DNA of 64,000 nucleotides from Epilithonimonas xixisoli (GCF_004365655.1 NZ_SOEO01000002.1:806001-870000); one strand, 5' to 3'. Shown: positions 9,024 to 19,437, counted from the first letter of the stretch. A program made the numbers and translations. The notes: generated by a model from the letters alone, not told the origin.

Positions 9024-9875
9024 TTAAACCGTATCCATAAAGCCCTTTTCCACCTTATTGAAGGTCACAGTGCCAATCACAAGGATCACGAAAATTAATA
9101 TCGTACTGATGATTAACATAGGCGCATTAAAATCTCCAACTCCAAGCCAAGCATATTTGAAGCACTCAAAAATTCCTGTTAAGGGGTTGTAAAAAGCAAT
9201 AGTTTTGAAAATTCCTTTCAAGCTGGAAGCTGGATAGATTACTGGCGTAGCATACATATACAAACTGATTCCGAATGTCAGAAGCATTTGCAAATCACGA
9301 TATTTTGTGGTGAGAGAAGAAAATATCATCCCCATTCCCAGCGCAAATACAGCCATCAAAAAAACTAAAAACGGCGTTGCAAGTATCCACCAGTTTGGCT
9401 GAACTTGACCTTCAAAAAGATAATAAACAAACACAACTAGGAATAGTCCCATTTGTACTCCAAATCGCATCAAATTCGAAAGAACAATAGATATGGGCAT
9501 AATGAGTCTTGGAAAATAGACTTTGCCAAAGATACTCGCATTGGTTGTGAACACATTAGAAGTAGCTGTAAGACAAGAAGAGAAATAATTCCAAAGTGTA
9601 ATTCCTGCAAGATAAAATAGAATCTTTGGCGCACCATCAGTAGAAAGTTTGGCTATATTACCAAATACAACTAGGTAAACTACCGTGGTGAAAATTGGAT
9701 TGATGAAAAACCAAATCGGCCCTAAAATAGTCTGTTTGAAACTGGATACAAAATCCCGTTTTACAAACATGTAAGCCAAATCTTTATATCGCCAAACTTC
9801 TTTCAGATTAAGATCAAAAAGAGAATGTTTGGACTCTATCGTTTCGGTCCATTGATGATTTTGAGAATCACTCAT
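9024..9875 (-). CDS. wzm: O-polysaccharide ABC exporter, permease subunit (ABC-2 type)
   Basis: A 283-residue inner-membrane protein with about six hydrophobic segments. It has the ABC-2 export pattern: VKRDFVSSFKQTILGPIWF at the amphipathic N-terminus, and a conserved FSSLTTKYRDLQMLL loop that contacts the ATPase. With the Wzt-like ATPase 16 bp downstream it forms the transporter that flips the undecaprenyl-linked polysaccharide to the periplasm. This identifies the locus as ABC-dependent rather than Wzx/Wzy-dependent. ATG start at 9873-9875. Confidence 0.92.
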   Translation of the reverse strand: MSDSQNHQWTETIESKHSLFDLNLKEVWRYKDLAYMFVKRDFVSSFKQTILGPIWFFINPIFTTVVYLVVFGNIAKLSTDGAPKILFYLAGITLWNYFSSCLTATSNVFTTNASIFGKVYFPRLIMPISIVLSNLMRFGVQMGLFLVVFVYYLFEGQVQPNWWILATPFLVFLMAVFALGMGMIFSSLTTKYRDLQMLLTFGISLYMYATPVIYPASSLKGIFKTIAFYNPLTGIFECFKYAWLGVGDFNAPMLIISTILIFVILVIGTVTFNKVEKGFMDTV

Positions 9876-9891
9876 TTGTGTGTGTTTTATT

Positions 9892-10752
9892 TTATTTGAT
9901 TAGGGCTTTCAGGTATTCTCCATATCCACTTTTACCATATTTCGAAGCGGTTTCCAAAAGTTTTTCTTCATTGATGAATCCGTTTCTGAAAGCAATTTCC
10001 TCGATACAGCCAATCTTGAAACCTTGTCTTTTTTCAATCACGCTGACGAACTCTGACGCATCCTGTAGCGAATCAAAAGTCCCAGTGTCCAGCCAAGCGG
10101 TTCCTCTGTCAAGAACACCAACTTCCAATTTACCTTTGCTTAGATAAACATTGTTGATATCCGTGATTTCAAGTTCGCCTCTTGGAGATGGCTGTATATT
10201 TTTAGCAATTTCAACGACTTCATTATCATAGAAATAAAGTCCTGGAACAGCATAATTTGATTTTGGTTCAGTTGGCTTTTCCTCGATAGAAATGGCTTTG
10301 AAATCGTTGTCAAATTCCACAACGCCATATCTTTCCGGATCTGCAACGTGATACGCAAAAACGACACCGCCGTCTGGATTGGTTTTATTTTTCAATAAAG
10401 TTCCCATTTCGGAACCATAGAAAATATTATCGCCCAAAACCAAAGCTGCAGAATCATCACCAATGAATTGATCACCAAGGATAAATGCCTGCGCTAATCC
10501 ATCTGGACTTGGCTGAACAACATATTCGATATTACAACCCAATTGAGATCCATCGCCCAAAAGTTTGATAAATCCTGCTTGGTCGTGAGGCGTTGTGATG
10601 ATTAAAATATCTTTAATCCCAGCCAACAACAATGTTGAAAGCGGATAATAGATCATTGGTTTATCATAAACTGGCATCAACTGCTTGCTCACAGCAATCG
10701 TCAATGGAAACAATCTTGTTCCGGATCCGCCGGCTAATATAATTCCTTTCAT
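9892..10752 (-). CDS. rmlA: Glucose-1-phosphate thymidylyltransferase
   Basis: A 286-residue nucleotidyltransferase. It opens [18 protein letters not shown] (signature G-x-G-T-R), has [16 protein letters not shown] and VLGDNIFYG, and ends at the usual RmlA length. It makes dTDP-glucose from dTTP and glucose-1-phosphate, the first committed step of the dTDP-sugar branch in this locus. It lies 16 bp after rmlB in the same operon. No rmlC or rmlD follows, so the product is not used for dTDP-rhamnose here. Confidence 0.96.
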   Translation of the reverse strand: MKGIILAGGSGTRLFPLTIAVSKQLMPVYDKPMIYYPLSTLLLAGIKDILIITTPHDQAGFIKLLGDGSQLGCNIEYVVQPSPDGLAQAFILGDQFIGDDSAALVLGDNIFYGSEMGTLLKNKTNPDGGVVFAYHVADPERYGVVEFDNDFKAISIEEKPTEPKSNYAVPGLYFYDNEVVEIAKNIQPSPRGELEITDINNVYLSKGKLEVGVLDRGTAWLDTGTFDSLQDASEFVSVIEKRQGFKIGCIEEIAFRNGFINEEKLLETASKYGKSGYGEYLKALIK

Positions 10753-10767
10753 AAGTCTGATATTAAA

Positions 10768-11847
10768 TTAATTATACTGTCCGTCGTAATATTTTTGATA
10801 ATCGCCGGAAGTCACATTTTCCAGCCATTCTTTGTTTTCAAGGAACCAGTCGATGGTTTTTCCTAAACCTTGTTCGAAAGTTACAGATGGTTTCCAGCCA
10901 AGATCTTTGTTCAATTTCGTAGCATCAATAGCATATCTTTTATCGTGACCTGGTCTGTCTTTCACGTAAGTAATCAGTTTTTCTGAATGTCCGGCAGGTT
11001 TTCCTAACTTTTCATCCATTTGTTTGATTAATTCTTTAACCAAATCAATGTTTTGCCACTCATTGAAACCTCCGATATTGTAAGTCTCTCCAGTTTTAGA
11101 TTCGTTGAAGATCTGATGAATCGCTTTTGCGTGATCGATTACGAATAACCAATCTCTTGTATATTTTCCGTCACCGTAGATTGGCAATGGCTTTTCATTA
11201 ATGATATTCGAAATACAAAGTGGAATCAATTTCTCAGGGAAATGATTTGGCCCGTAATTGTTGGAACAATTTGACAAAATAAACGGCATTCCGTAAGTAT
11301 TTCCATAGGCTCTTACCAAGTGGTCAGAAGCAGCCTTCGAAGCTGAATATGGCGATTGTGGATCGTAAGGTGTTGTTTCCAAAAAGAAACCAGTTTCTCC
11401 TAAACTTCCATAAACTTCATCCGTAGAAACGTGGTAGAAAAGATTTTTTCTAGGCTCGTTCGGGAATCTTCCGTGTGTATGATCTGGATTCAAAGTCCAG
11501 AATTCGATACAAAGATTAAGAAGATTTGCAGTTCCGTTGACGTTTGTGTTGATGAAGGCGTTTGGATCCGTGATACTTCTGTCCACGTGACTTTCTGCAG
11601 CTAAATGCACAACTGCGTCTGGATTGTATTTTTCAAAAACCTTTCTTAGTTCTTCAGGTTTTGTGATATCTGCTTTTTCGAAAACATAATTTGGTTCGTT
11701 TTCGATGTCTTTTAAATTTTCAAGATTTCCGGCGTAAGTCAAAGCATCAAGATTGATGATTTTGGAATCCGGATTATTTTTAACAAATTCTCTTACAACG
11801 TGAGATCCGATGAAACCAGCACCTCCTGTAATGATAATATTTTTCAT
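10768..11847 (-). CDS. rmlB: dTDP-glucose 4,6-dehydratase
   Basis: A 359-residue short-chain dehydrogenase/reductase-type enzyme. It has the NAD-binding GGAGFIGSHVV at the N-terminus, HLAAESHVDRSI, STDEVYGSLGETG with the catalytic threonine-aspartate-glutamate, and YSASKAASD with the catalytic tyrosine and lysine. It produces dTDP-4-keto-6-deoxyglucose, the substrate of the cupin ketoisomerases encoded later in the operon. Length and motifs are typical. Confidence 0.97.
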   Translation of the reverse strand: MKNIIITGGAGFIGSHVVREFVKNNPDSKIINLDALTYAGNLENLKDIENEPNYVFEKADITKPEELRKVFEKYNPDAVVHLAAESHVDRSITDPNAFINTNVNGTANLLNLCIEFWTLNPDHTHGRFPNEPRKNLFYHVSTDEVYGSLGETGFFLETTPYDPQSPYSASKAASDHLVRAYGNTYGMPFILSNCSNNYGPNHFPEKLIPLCISNIINEKPLPIYGDGKYTRDWLFVIDHAKAIHQIFNESKTGETYNIGGFNEWQNIDLVKELIKQMDEKLGKPAGHSEKLITYVKDRPGHDKRYAIDATKLNKDLGWKPSVTFEQGLGKTIDWFLENKEWLENVTSGDYQKYYDGQYN

Positions 11848-11880
11848 AAATACTATTGTATTGTTTTTAGTTTTTTAATT

Positions 11881-13047
11881 TTAATCGTTCCCGAATAAAT
11901 CTCTGGTGTAAACTTTTTCTTTCACATCATCCAGATCCGGCGTTTTTCTGTTGGATATAATGACATCACATTCTTGTTTGAAAGCATCTAGATCTGTGTA
12001 AACTTTTGATCCGAAAAAAGTGCTTTCTTTCATAACGGGCTCGTAAACAACAACTTCCACTCCCTTTGCCTTGATTCTTTTCATGATGCCTTGGATTGCA
12101 GAAGCTCGAAAATTATCTGATCCAGATTTCATGATTAGCCTGTAAACACCAACTTTCTTAGGTTGTTTTGCCAAAATAGAATCGGCAATAAAATCTTTTC
12201 TCGTACGATTGGCATCCACAATAGCCTGGATGAGGTTATTAGGAACCGAATCGTAATTGGCAAGCAATTGCTTGGTGTCCTTCGGAAGACAATATCCGCC
12301 ATATCCAAAAGATGGATTATTGTAATGAGAACCAATTCTCGGATCCAATCCTACACCTTCTATAATTTGACGGCTGTCCAATCCGTGGATTTGGGAATAG
12401 CTATCCAATTCATTGAAGTAAGCTACACGCATTGCCAAATAAGTATTTGAGAACAATTTGATGGCTTCCGCTTCTGTTGCATTGGTAAAAAGGATGGGAA
12501 TGTCTTTTTTTATGGCACCTTCTTTCAAAAGATTCGCAAAAACCGTTGCCCGCTCGCTTTGCTCGCCAATGATGATCCTTGATGGATAAAGATTGTCATA
12601 AAGTGCTTTTCCTTCTCTCAAAAACTCTGGAGAAAATAGGATATTATCGAAATTTAACTCTTTTTTTAAGTTTTCCGTGAAACCAACAGGAACTGTGGAT
12701 TTTACAATCACAACTGCTTTGGGATTGTATTTTTTAACTTCTTCTACAACATTTTCAACACTTCTTGTGTTAAAATAGTTTGTAGCTGGGTCATAATCAG
12801 TCGGTGTCGCTACGATAATAAAATCAGCATTTTTATAAGCCTCTTCTTTATCAAGACTTGCTTTTAGGCTGAGATTCTTCGTTTTCAGAAATTCTATAAT
12901 TTCATGATCGTCAATAGGAGACTGTCTGTTATTGATCATCTCTACCTTTTCGGGGATAATATCCAACGCAATTACATTATGGTGTTGCGCTAGTAAAACA
13001 GCGTTGGAAAGACCAACATATCCTGTTCCGACAATTGTAATATTCAC
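11881..13047 (-). CDS. ugd: UDP-glucose 6-dehydrogenase family protein
   Basis: A 388-residue NAD-dependent dehydrogenase. It has [19 protein letters not shown] at the N-terminus, [24 protein letters not shown], and the catalytic cysteine in [14 protein letters not shown]. It oxidises UDP-glucose to UDP-glucuronate or a closely related UDP sugar to its uronate. The start is GTG at 13045-13047; the reading frame gives no better ATG. It is the promoter-proximal gene of the minus-strand polysaccharide operon, back to back with rimP. A TATTTTTG -7-type box lies at 13071-13078 on the minus strand, without a clear -33 box. Confidence 0.92.
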   Translation of the reverse strand: MNITIVGTGYVGLSNAVLLAQHHNVIALDIIPEKVEMINNRQSPIDDHEIIEFLKTKNLSLKASLDKEEAYKNADFIIVATPTDYDPATNYFNTRSVENVVEEVKKYNPKAVVIVKSTVPVGFTENLKKELNFDNILFSPEFLREGKALYDNLYPSRIIIGEQSERATVFANLLKEGAIKKDIPILFTNATEAEAIKLFSNTYLAMRVAYFNELDSYSQIHGLDSRQIIEGVGLDPRIGSHYNNPSFGYGGYCLPKDTKQLLANYDSVPNNLIQAIVDANRTRKDFIADSILAKQPKKVGVYRLIMKSGSDNFRASAIQGIMKRIKAKGVEVVVYEPVMKESTFFGSKVYTDLDAFKQECDVIISNRKTPDLDDVKEKVYTRDLFGND

Positions 13048-13120
13048 AGAGAATAAGTTTTTAATTTCGGCAAAAATAAGAAAATTAACTTGAACTATGT
13101 CTAATTGCTATTGGAGGTTT

Positions 13121-13151
13121 TTGTTTGTTAAAATAAATTTAATTATCTTTG
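13121..13151 (+). promoter_or_regulatory. Promoter of the rimP-nusA-infB operon
   Basis: The -7 box TATCTTTG (13144-13151) matches the Bacteroidota consensus TAnnTTTG. TTG triplets at 13121-13123 and 13125-13127 offer a -33 element at 20 or 16 bp spacing. Predicted transcription starts near 13158, about 70 bases before the rimP ATG. Confidence 0.7.
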
Positions 13152-13172
13152 CAAAAGATTTACGGGAAAATG

Positions 13173-13200
13173 GGAAGGCTTTCGCAAGAATGCCTTTTTT
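13173..13200 (+). promoter_or_regulatory. Terminator-like hairpin in the rimP leader (possible attenuator)
   Basis: AAGGC (13175-13179) pairs with GCCTT (13192-13196). The inner TT/AA pairs extend the stem past one T-T mismatch, and six T residues follow at 13195-13200. The hairpin lies wholly inside the predicted leader, just before the strong Shine-Dalgarno-like AGGAGG at 13214-13219. The shape is that of an intrinsic terminator; regulation by attenuation is inferred. Confidence 0.55.
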
Positions 13201-13227
13201 CGTAGATGTAATTAGGAGGTAATATTT

Positions 13228-13695
13228 ATGGAATTTAAAACAGAATTAAGTCGGTTGCTTAATGAGTTTCTAGAAACTAGAGCGGATCTTTTTTTAGTAG
13301 ATCTGAAAATCTCTGTAACGTCCGATGTTACAGTGGTTTTGGATGGAGACAACGGCGTTACACTTCAGGATTGTCTGGATGCAAGCCGAGCGATTGAGTT
13401 CAATATGGATAGGGAAGAGCACGATTTTAGTTTGCAGGTAATGTCAGCTGGATTGAGTGAACCACTTGAATATCCAAGACAATTTAGAAAAAATATTGGT
13501 CGAGATATAGAGGTGATGTTTGCAGATTCTACAAAGATTGAAGGTGAGCTTTTATCAGTTGATGATGAAAAGATTGTTCTGAGATTAGAATACAGACAAC
13601 CAAAATTAATCGGAAAAGGAAAAGAAGATGTAGTAGAAGAAAGAGAAATTCCTTACACCGAAATCAAAAAAGCATTAGTAGTAATTAAATTTTAA
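13228..13695 (+). CDS. rimP: Ribosome maturation factor RimP
   Basis: A 155-residue protein needed for maturation of the 30S ribosomal subunit. The N-terminal alpha/beta domain shows VTVVLDGDNGVTLQDCLDAS, and further on comes the family's MSAGLSEPLEYPRQF. The C-terminal SH3-like part covers roughly residues 90-155. The start ATG is preceded by an unusually good AGGAGG. It is the first gene of rimP-nusA-infB, an order conserved across bacteria, and 74 bp of AT-rich sequence separate it from nusA. Confidence 0.95.
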   Translation: MEFKTELSRLLNEFLETRADLFLVDLKISVTSDVTVVLDGDNGVTLQDCLDASRAIEFNMDREEHDFSLQVMSAGLSEPLEYPRQFRKNIGRDIEVMFADSTKIEGELLSVDDEKIVLRLEYRQPKLIGKGKEDVVEEREIPYTEIKKALVVIKF

Positions 13696-13769
13696 CAATT
13701 AGATGATTTGATATTGATTCAAAATAAAATCAACTATCAACCATCATTTATCAATATATAATATAGGAT

Positions 13770-15005
13770 ATGGATAATTTAGCTTTAATAGAAGCCTTTG
13801 GTGATTTTAAAGAAATAAAGAATATCAGCAAAATAGACTTAATGGCTATTATCGAAGATTCTCTTAAGACTCTTCTTAGAAAAAGATATGACTCTGATGA
13901 CCATTTTGATGTGATTGTAAATCCTGACAAAGGGGATTTTCAGATTTTCTTGAATAAAACTATCGTAGAAGACGAGATGTCAGAAGATGATGATTTGGAA
14001 ATCGAGATCTCTGAAGTTAGAAAGATCGATTCCACTTTCGAAGTTGGTGAAGAATATACTCAAGAGATCGAAGTTGCAAATCTTGGGAGAAGAAGTATCT
14101 TGACTTTGAAGCAAATTTTGGCTACGAAAATCCAAGAGCATTTCAACGCTTCTTTGTATGAGCAGTTCAAAGACAGAATCGGACAAATCATTATAGGTGA
14201 AGTTCACCATATCCGTCACAAACACGTGATTCTTTTGGATGATGAAGATAATGAGTTTATCTTACCAAAGGAAAACCAAATCCCTTCTGACTTTTTCAAA
14301 AAAGGAGAAAGCATTAAAGGAATTGTGGAAAGTGTTGACTTCCGAGGTTCAAAACCACAGATCATCGTTTCCAGAACAGCACCGAAGTTCTTAGAAGAAT
14401 TGTTGGAGCTTGAGATTCCTGAGATTCAAGATGGAACGATTATCCTTAAAAAAGTAGTGAGAATTCCTGGTGAGAAAGCGAAAATCGCAGTTGATGCTTA
14501 TGATGATAGAATCGATCCAGTTGGAGCGTGTGTTGGAGTGAAAGGTTCAAGAATCCACGGTGTGGTGAGAGAACTTAAAAATGAAAACATCGATGTGATT
14601 CAATGGTCAAAAAATCCTGAGATTTTTGTGAAGAGAGCTTTAGGGAATATTATCATTAATAAAATTGAAATCAACGAAGAATCGAACTACGCTTTGGTTT
14701 ATACACCAGTAGAAGAGATTTCGAAAGTAATTGGTAAACAAGGACAAAATATCAAGTTGGCATCATGGTTGACGGGTTATGAGATTGATGTTTACAGAGA
14801 AACTTCTGATGACGATGATGTTGAGTTGAGAGAATTCTCAGATGAGATCGAAGCTTGGATTATCGATGAGTTCAAAAAAGTGGGACTTATGACTGCAAGA
14901 AGCGTATTGGATAAAGATACGGACGCATTGTTGAAAATTGTAGATCTTGAAGAAGAAACGATTGATGATGTGAAGAATATTCTAAGAGAAGAATTAGAAG
15001 GATAA
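13770..15005 (+). CDS. nusA: Transcription termination/antitermination factor NusA
   Basis: A 411-residue RNA-polymerase-binding factor that affects pausing, termination and antitermination. The N-terminal polymerase-binding domain is followed by an S1 domain (about residues 135-200) and two KH domains with ACVGVKGSRIHGVVRELKNE and IGKQGQNIKLAS. The C-terminal acidic repeats of E. coli NusA are absent, as usual in Bacteroidota. It sits between rimP and infB. In E. coli, NusA feeds back on its own operon, which makes the leader hairpin upstream of rimP of interest. Confidence 0.96.
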   Translation: MDNLALIEAFGDFKEIKNISKIDLMAIIEDSLKTLLRKRYDSDDHFDVIVNPDKGDFQIFLNKTIVEDEMSEDDDLEIEISEVRKIDSTFEVGEEYTQEIEVANLGRRSILTLKQILATKIQEHFNASLYEQFKDRIGQIIIGEVHHIRHKHVILLDDEDNEFILPKENQIPSDFFKKGESIKGIVESVDFRGSKPQIIVSRTAPKFLEELLELEIPEIQDGTIILKKVVRIPGEKAKIAVDAYDDRIDPVGACVGVKGSRIHGVVRELKNENIDVIQWSKNPEIFVKRALGNIIINKIEINEESNYALVYTPVEEISKVIGKQGQNIKLASWLTGYEIDVYRETSDDDDVELREFSDEIEAWIIDEFKKVGLMTARSVLDKDTDALLKIVDLEEETIDDVKNILREELEG

Positions 15006-15017
15006 TAAAATGAAATA

Positions 15018-15047
15018 TAGTTTTTCAAATTATTTTTTGAAAAACTA
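15018..15047 (+). promoter_or_regulatory. Stem-loop between nusA and infB
   Basis: TAGTTTTTCAAA (15018-15029) and TTTGAAAAACTA (15036-15047) form a perfect 12-bp stem around a 6-base loop, starting 12 bases after the nusA stop. It has no long T-tract directly after it, so it looks more like an RNA processing or stability element than an intrinsic terminator. The function is inferred. Confidence 0.55.
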
Positions 15048-15114
15048 AAATTTAATAAAAAGAAAAATTAAAGCAAAAGCTTAAAACGCTAAAGCCAAAA
15101 GCAAAATTATATTT

Positions 15115-17973
15115 ATGCCAAAAATAAGATTAAATAAAGCCGTTAAAGAACTTAACATTTCTATCCCAAGAGCTGTGGAATATCTGCAGGGCAAAGGAAT
15201 AGAAGTGGATAGTAATCCTAACGCTCTATTAGAAGAACAGGCATTTTCTGCATTGGAAGCTGAGTTCCGAAAAGATGGAGAACAGAGAAAAGCTTCTCAT
15301 GAGGTGGTGATTTCTAAAGTTCCTGACGAAAAATTAGCGATCGAAGAAAAAGCACCTGAGGTTATAAGAGCCAAATCAAACGCAAGACCCGAAACCAGGA
15401 TCTTGGGAAAAATCGACTTGAATCCTGCAGCTAAACCTGTGGAAGAAGTTGCTCCTACACCAAAACCGGTAGTAGAAGAGAAGAAAGAAGAGCAGCCAGT
15501 AGAGGTTGTGAAAAAAGAAGAAAAACAGGAGTTCAAAGTTTTGGATAAGATTGATCTTTCTAAAATAGACAGCGGCAGACCAAAAGTTTCTGAGAAACCA
15601 AAAGAAGAGCCAAAATCTGTTGCAAAAGAAGAACCGAAATCAGAACCGAAAGTGGAAGAAAAACCAGCGCCAGTTGTGTCAACTCAGGCTGAACCTACTA
15701 CTCCGGAATCTGACGAGCCTCAAAAAATCGAAACCGTTTATCAAAAATTGGACGGGCCTAAGATTGTAGGTGAGAAAATCGATTTGTCTCAGTTCAATAA
15801 GCCAAAACCTTCTGCCAATTCAAATAACGCTGCGAAGAAAAAAAGAAAGCGTATTACCAAAGATGTTCCTGGACAGACCAATACCAACCAAGGTGGAAAC
15901 CAAGGTGGCGGCAACAGACCTGCAGGACAAGGTAACAATCAAGGCAATCGCCCACCAGGGCAAGGCGGCAATCGTCCAGGCGGAAATAATAACAACCGTC
16001 CAGGCGGAAACAATCGTCCAGGCGGGAACAACCGTGGCGGACAAGCTCGTACAATGCCAGTTGAACTGACAGATGAGCAGGTTAAAAATCAAATCAAAGA
16101 AACTTTAGAAAAACTGACGAATAAAGGAGGGAAATCTAAAGGTTCTAAACATAGAAAGGACAAAAGATCTTGGAGAAGAGAGCAAGACGAACTTCAACAA
16201 GAAATTGATGCGGCAGACAGAACTCTGAAAGTGACGGAGTTTATCACAGTTAGCGAATTGGCTAGTTTGATGAATGTAAGCGCAACAGAAGTGATCTCTG
16301 CATGTTTCTCTCTAGGTGTAATGGTGACAATGAACCAGCGTTTGGAAGCGGACACATTGTTGTTGGTAGCAGACGAATTTGGTTACAAAATTGAATTTGC
16401 GGATGCCGATGTAGAAGAGGCTGCTGCGGATGATGTTGAAGACTTGGAAGAAGATTTATTGCCAAGAGCACCAATTGTAACAGTGATGGGACACGTAGAT
16501 CACGGTAAAACATCATTGCTAGATTATATTAGAAAAACCAATGTAATTGCTGGAGAATCTGGAGGAATCACTCAGCACATTGGAGCTTATAATGTGAAAT
16601 TGGAAAGTGGACAGAGAATTACATTCTTGGATACACCAGGTCACGAGGCATTTACCGCGATGAGAGCTAGAGGTGCTCAAGTTACTGATATTGCAATTAT
16701 CGTAGTTGCAGCAGATGATGACGTAATGCCACAAACAAAAGAAGCCATTGCACACGCACAAGCAGCAGGTGTCCCAATGATTATCGCTATCAATAAAGTG
16801 GATAAAGCAGGCGCAAATCCTGACAAAATCAGAGAGCAACTTTCTGCAATGAATGTCTTGGTAGAAGAATGGGGTGGAAATGTACAAGCACAAGAAATCT
16901 CGGCTAAGTTTGGTAACAATGTAGAATTGTTGTTGGAAAAAGTCCTTCTTCAAGCAGAAATGTTGGAGTTAAAATCAAATCCAAACAAGCAAGCAAGTGG
17001 CGTAGTAATAGAAGCAGCTTTGGATAAAGGTCGTGGATATGTTGCAACAATGTTGGTTCAAAACGGAACTTTAACTGTTGGAGATTACGTACTCGCAGGT
17101 AAAAATCACGGTAAAGTGAAAGCAATGTTGGATGAGCGTGGAAAAGCTATGGAAAAAGCAGGACCATCAATTCCTGTGACAATTTTAGGTTTGGACGGCG
17201 CACCAACAGCTGGAGACAAATTCCGAGTTTTTGCGGATGAAAAAGAAGCTAAGACGATTGCAAATAAGAGAGAGCAACTTCAAAGAGAACAATCTATCAG
17301 AACCAAGAAACATTTGACGCTTGATGAGATTGGACGTCGTATTGCTCTAGGAGATTTCAAAGAATTGAATATTATTCTGAAAGGTGATGTGGATGGTTCT
17401 GTAGAAGCATTGGCAGATCAATTACAAAGATTATCAACAGAAGAGATTCAGGTTAATATCCTTCACAAAGGTGTTGGTCAGATTACAGAGTCTGATGTAT
17501 TGCTAGCTGCAGCGTCTGATGCCATTATGATTGGTTTCAACGTAAGAGCAAGTGTGAATGCAAAAGATATTGCAGATAAAGAAGAAGTAGAAATCAGAAC
17601 ATACTCAATCATCTACCGAGCAATCGACGAAGTGAAAGAAGCAATGGAAGGAATGCTTTCTCCAGAAATTCAGGAACAAGTGATCGGTAACGTAGAAATC
17701 CGAGAGGTGTTCAAAATTTCTAAAGTCGGATCTATCGCAGGTTGTATGGTTCTTACCGGAAAAGTAACCAGAAATTCTAAAATCAGACTTCTGAGAGATG
17801 GAATTGTAAAATTCGATGGAGAACTGGAAAGTTTGAAACGTTTTAAAGACGATGTAAAAGAAGTAACCAAAGGTTACGAATGTGGTCTTAATATCAAAGG
17901 TTACAATGATATCGAAGAACGAGATATACTTGAAGTTTATGAAGAAGTAGCTGTTAAGAAAAAGTTAAAATAA
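15115..17973 (+). CDS. infB: Translation initiation factor IF-2
   Basis: A 952-residue GTPase that brings initiator tRNA to the 30S subunit. The N-terminal IF2N-type helix bundle ([20 protein letters not shown]) is followed by a long Lys/Glu/Pro-rich linker, then an Asn/Gly/Arg/Pro-rich stretch at residues about 252-310. A second IF2N-like segment leads into the G domain: [12 protein letters not shown] near residue 458, DTPGHE near 505 and NKVD near 559. Domains II to IV complete the standard C-terminus. The gene ends the operon and is followed by an intrinsic terminator. Confidence 0.97.
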   Translation: MPKIRLNKAVKELNISIPRAVEYLQGKGIEVDSNPNALLEEQAFSALEAEFRKDGEQRKASHEVVISKVPDEKLAIEEKAPEVIRAKSNARPETRILGKIDLNPAAKPVEEVAPTPKPVVEEKKEEQPVEVVKKEEKQEFKVLDKIDLSKIDSGRPKVSEKPKEEPKSVAKEEPKSEPKVEEKPAPVVSTQAEPTTPESDEPQKIETVYQKLDGPKIVGEKIDLSQFNKPKPSANSNNAAKKKRKRITKDVPGQTNTNQGGNQGGGNRPAGQGNNQGNRPPGQGGNRPGGNNNNRPGGNNRPGGNNRGGQARTMPVELTDEQVKNQIKETLEKLTNKGGKSKGSKHRKDKRSWRREQDELQQEIDAADRTLKVTEFITVSELASLMNVSATEVISACFSLGVMVTMNQRLEADTLLLVADEFGYKIEFADADVEEAAADDVEDLEEDLLPRAPIVTVMGHVDHGKTSLLDYIRKTNVIAGESGGITQHIGAYNVKLESGQRITFLDTPGHEAFTAMRARGAQVTDIAIIVVAADDDVMPQTKEAIAHAQAAGVPMIIAINKVDKAGANPDKIREQLSAMNVLVEEWGGNVQAQEISAKFGNNVELLLEKVLLQAEMLELKSNPNKQASGVVIEAALDKGRGYVATMLVQNGTLTVGDYVLAGKNHGKVKAMLDERGKAMEKAGPSIPVTILGLDGAPTAGDKFRVFADEKEAKTIANKREQLQREQSIRTKKHLTLDEIGRRIALGDFKELNIILKGDVDGSVEALADQLQRLSTEEIQVNILHKGVGQITESDVLLAAASDAIMIGFNVRASVNAKDIADKEEVEIRTYSIIYRAIDEVKEAMEGMLSPEIQEQVIGNVEIREVFKISKVGSIAGCMVLTGKVTRNSKIRLLRDGIVKFDGELESLKRFKDDVKEVTKGYECGLNIKGYNDIEERDILEVYEEVAVKKKLK

Positions 17974-17982
17974 TAAATTCCT

Positions 17983-18013
17983 AAAAAAAACCTAGATTTT
18001 CTAGGTTTTTTTT
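17983..18013 (+). terminator. Intrinsic terminator after infB
   Basis: CCTAGA (17991-17996) and TCTAGG (18000-18005) form a stem extended by A8/T8, with a 3-base loop and a terminal T-run. It lies 10 bases after the infB stop. Confidence 0.9.
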
Positions 18014-18050
18014 ATAATTTTACTTTATTAAACAAAAATTTAAAAATATT

Positions 18051-19388
18051 ATGAAAAAAATTCTATTTTCTTGTGCAGCAATGTTTTTTGCCACTAATGC
18101 ATATTCACAATTTTGGACTAATCAATTTACTGGTTTTGCCGATGATTCTAGAGGAATTTTAGGAATTCATGCAAAAGATACTAATAATGTTTGGGCTTAT
18201 GCATTTGATGGGGTTGCGGGGGCAGATATTCAAGAGTTTACAAAAACCACAGATGGTGGCGCGCAGTGGACGGCTGGCATTATAGATTTAGGGGATCCAA
18301 GTCTTAATATTCAAAGTATCGTCGGAGCTGATGCTAATACCGCTTGGGTTATGGCTTCCAGAGAAGCAGATGGAACGGGAGGTGTCTTCAAAACATCTGA
18401 TGGAGGCGATTTTTGGGATTTCCAAATTGGAGGAACGACACCTGACGAATCTTGGAATAACTGGGTTCATTTTTATGATACCAATAATGGTGTTTTCATG
18501 AGCGATCCAGTTGGTGGTTATTTCGAATTGTACACAACATCTGATGGTGGTGCTAATTGGACTAGGGTTCCATCCGCTAATATCCCAGCGCCTTTAAATT
18601 CCGAATATGGTTATACAGGAGGATATACATATGTTGGTGATGCTGTGTTTTTTTATACAAATAGAGGAAGAATTTTGAAATCTACTGATAAAGGATTGAC
18701 ATGGTCTGTTATACTACCAACAGGTTATGTTACAGATTTTGGTACTACTGCTAATAGTGGATTGATGAGTTTTAGTGATGCAAACAAAGGCATCGTGTTT
18801 AGAAAAAGTGCTAATTCAGCAGGAACTCCTACGGCTTTAAATGTTTATAGAACAACAAACGGAGGTTCAACTTGGGAGACAGTAAATGTAAGTGGTATAA
18901 ATGTTCAAAGTAATATAACTTCAATTTCTTACGTGCCAGGAACAAACACAATTATTGCAGCTGCGGTTACTCAAGCAGCTCCAGGGTCTTATATAAGTAA
19001 AGATAATGGGTCTACTTGGACACAGTTGGATGCTGTACAGCATACTTCGATTAAATGTATAGGAGATGTATGTTATTCGGGAGGTTACTCAGATATTTCT
19101 ACTAACTCCGGAATGTTCAAATCTACAGAAAGTCTTGCAGTAAATGATATTGCTGACAAAAATTCAGTGAGCGTATTCCCTAATCCAGCTACTGACTATT
19201 TTAAAATTAATGTTAAGGGGTATGATGATGCAAAAGTAAAAGTTTCAATAACAGATGTATCTGGTAAGTTAGTTAAATCTTTCAGTTCACAAGATTCTTA
19301 TAATGTGAGCGATTTGACAAAAGGAGTATATATTATCACAGTTACAGATGGCACCAAATCTGAAGCAAAGAAAATTATTAAGAAGTAA
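18051..19388 (+). CDS. Secreted beta-propeller (BNR/Ycf48-like) protein with T9SS type A sorting domain
   Basis: A 445-residue exported protein. The N-terminal signal peptide runs to about residue 19 (ATNAYSQ). The body has repeated blades of the form TxDGGxxW or STDKGLTW, such as KTTDGGAQW, KTSDGGDFW, TTSDGGANW and TTNGGSTWE. These are as in sialidase-type or photosystem-stability-factor-type propellers. The last 70 residues (VFPNPATDYFKINV to KKIIKK) are a type A C-terminal domain that directs export through the type IX secretion system. Ligand or enzyme activity is unknown; no sialidase active site is evident. It stands alone between two terminators. Confidence 0.9.
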   Translation: MKKILFSCAAMFFATNAYSQFWTNQFTGFADDSRGILGIHAKDTNNVWAYAFDGVAGADIQEFTKTTDGGAQWTAGIIDLGDPSLNIQSIVGADANTAWVMASREADGTGGVFKTSDGGDFWDFQIGGTTPDESWNNWVHFYDTNNGVFMSDPVGGYFELYTTSDGGANWTRVPSANIPAPLNSEYGYTGGYTYVGDAVFFYTNRGRILKSTDKGLTWSVILPTGYVTDFGTTANSGLMSFSDANKGIVFRKSANSAGTPTALNVYRTTNGGSTWETVNVSGINVQSNITSISYVPGTNTIIAAAVTQAAPGSYISKDNGSTWTQLDAVQHTSIKCIGDVCYSGGYSDISTNSGMFKSTESLAVNDIADKNSVSVFPNPATDYFKINVKGYDDAKVKVSITDVSGKLVKSFSSQDSYNVSDLTKGVYIITVTDGTKSEAKKIIKK

Positions 19389-19407
19389 ATTATTTCTTTT
19401 TTAATAG

Positions 19408-19437
19408 GAAAAACCCCACTCTTGAGTGGGGTTTTTT
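19408..19437 (+). terminator. Intrinsic terminator after the T9SS propeller gene
   Basis: ACCCCACTC and GAGTGGGGT pair with a 2-base gap and run into TTTTTT. It begins 20 bases after the stop codon and separates this gene from the susC promoter. Confidence 0.92.
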
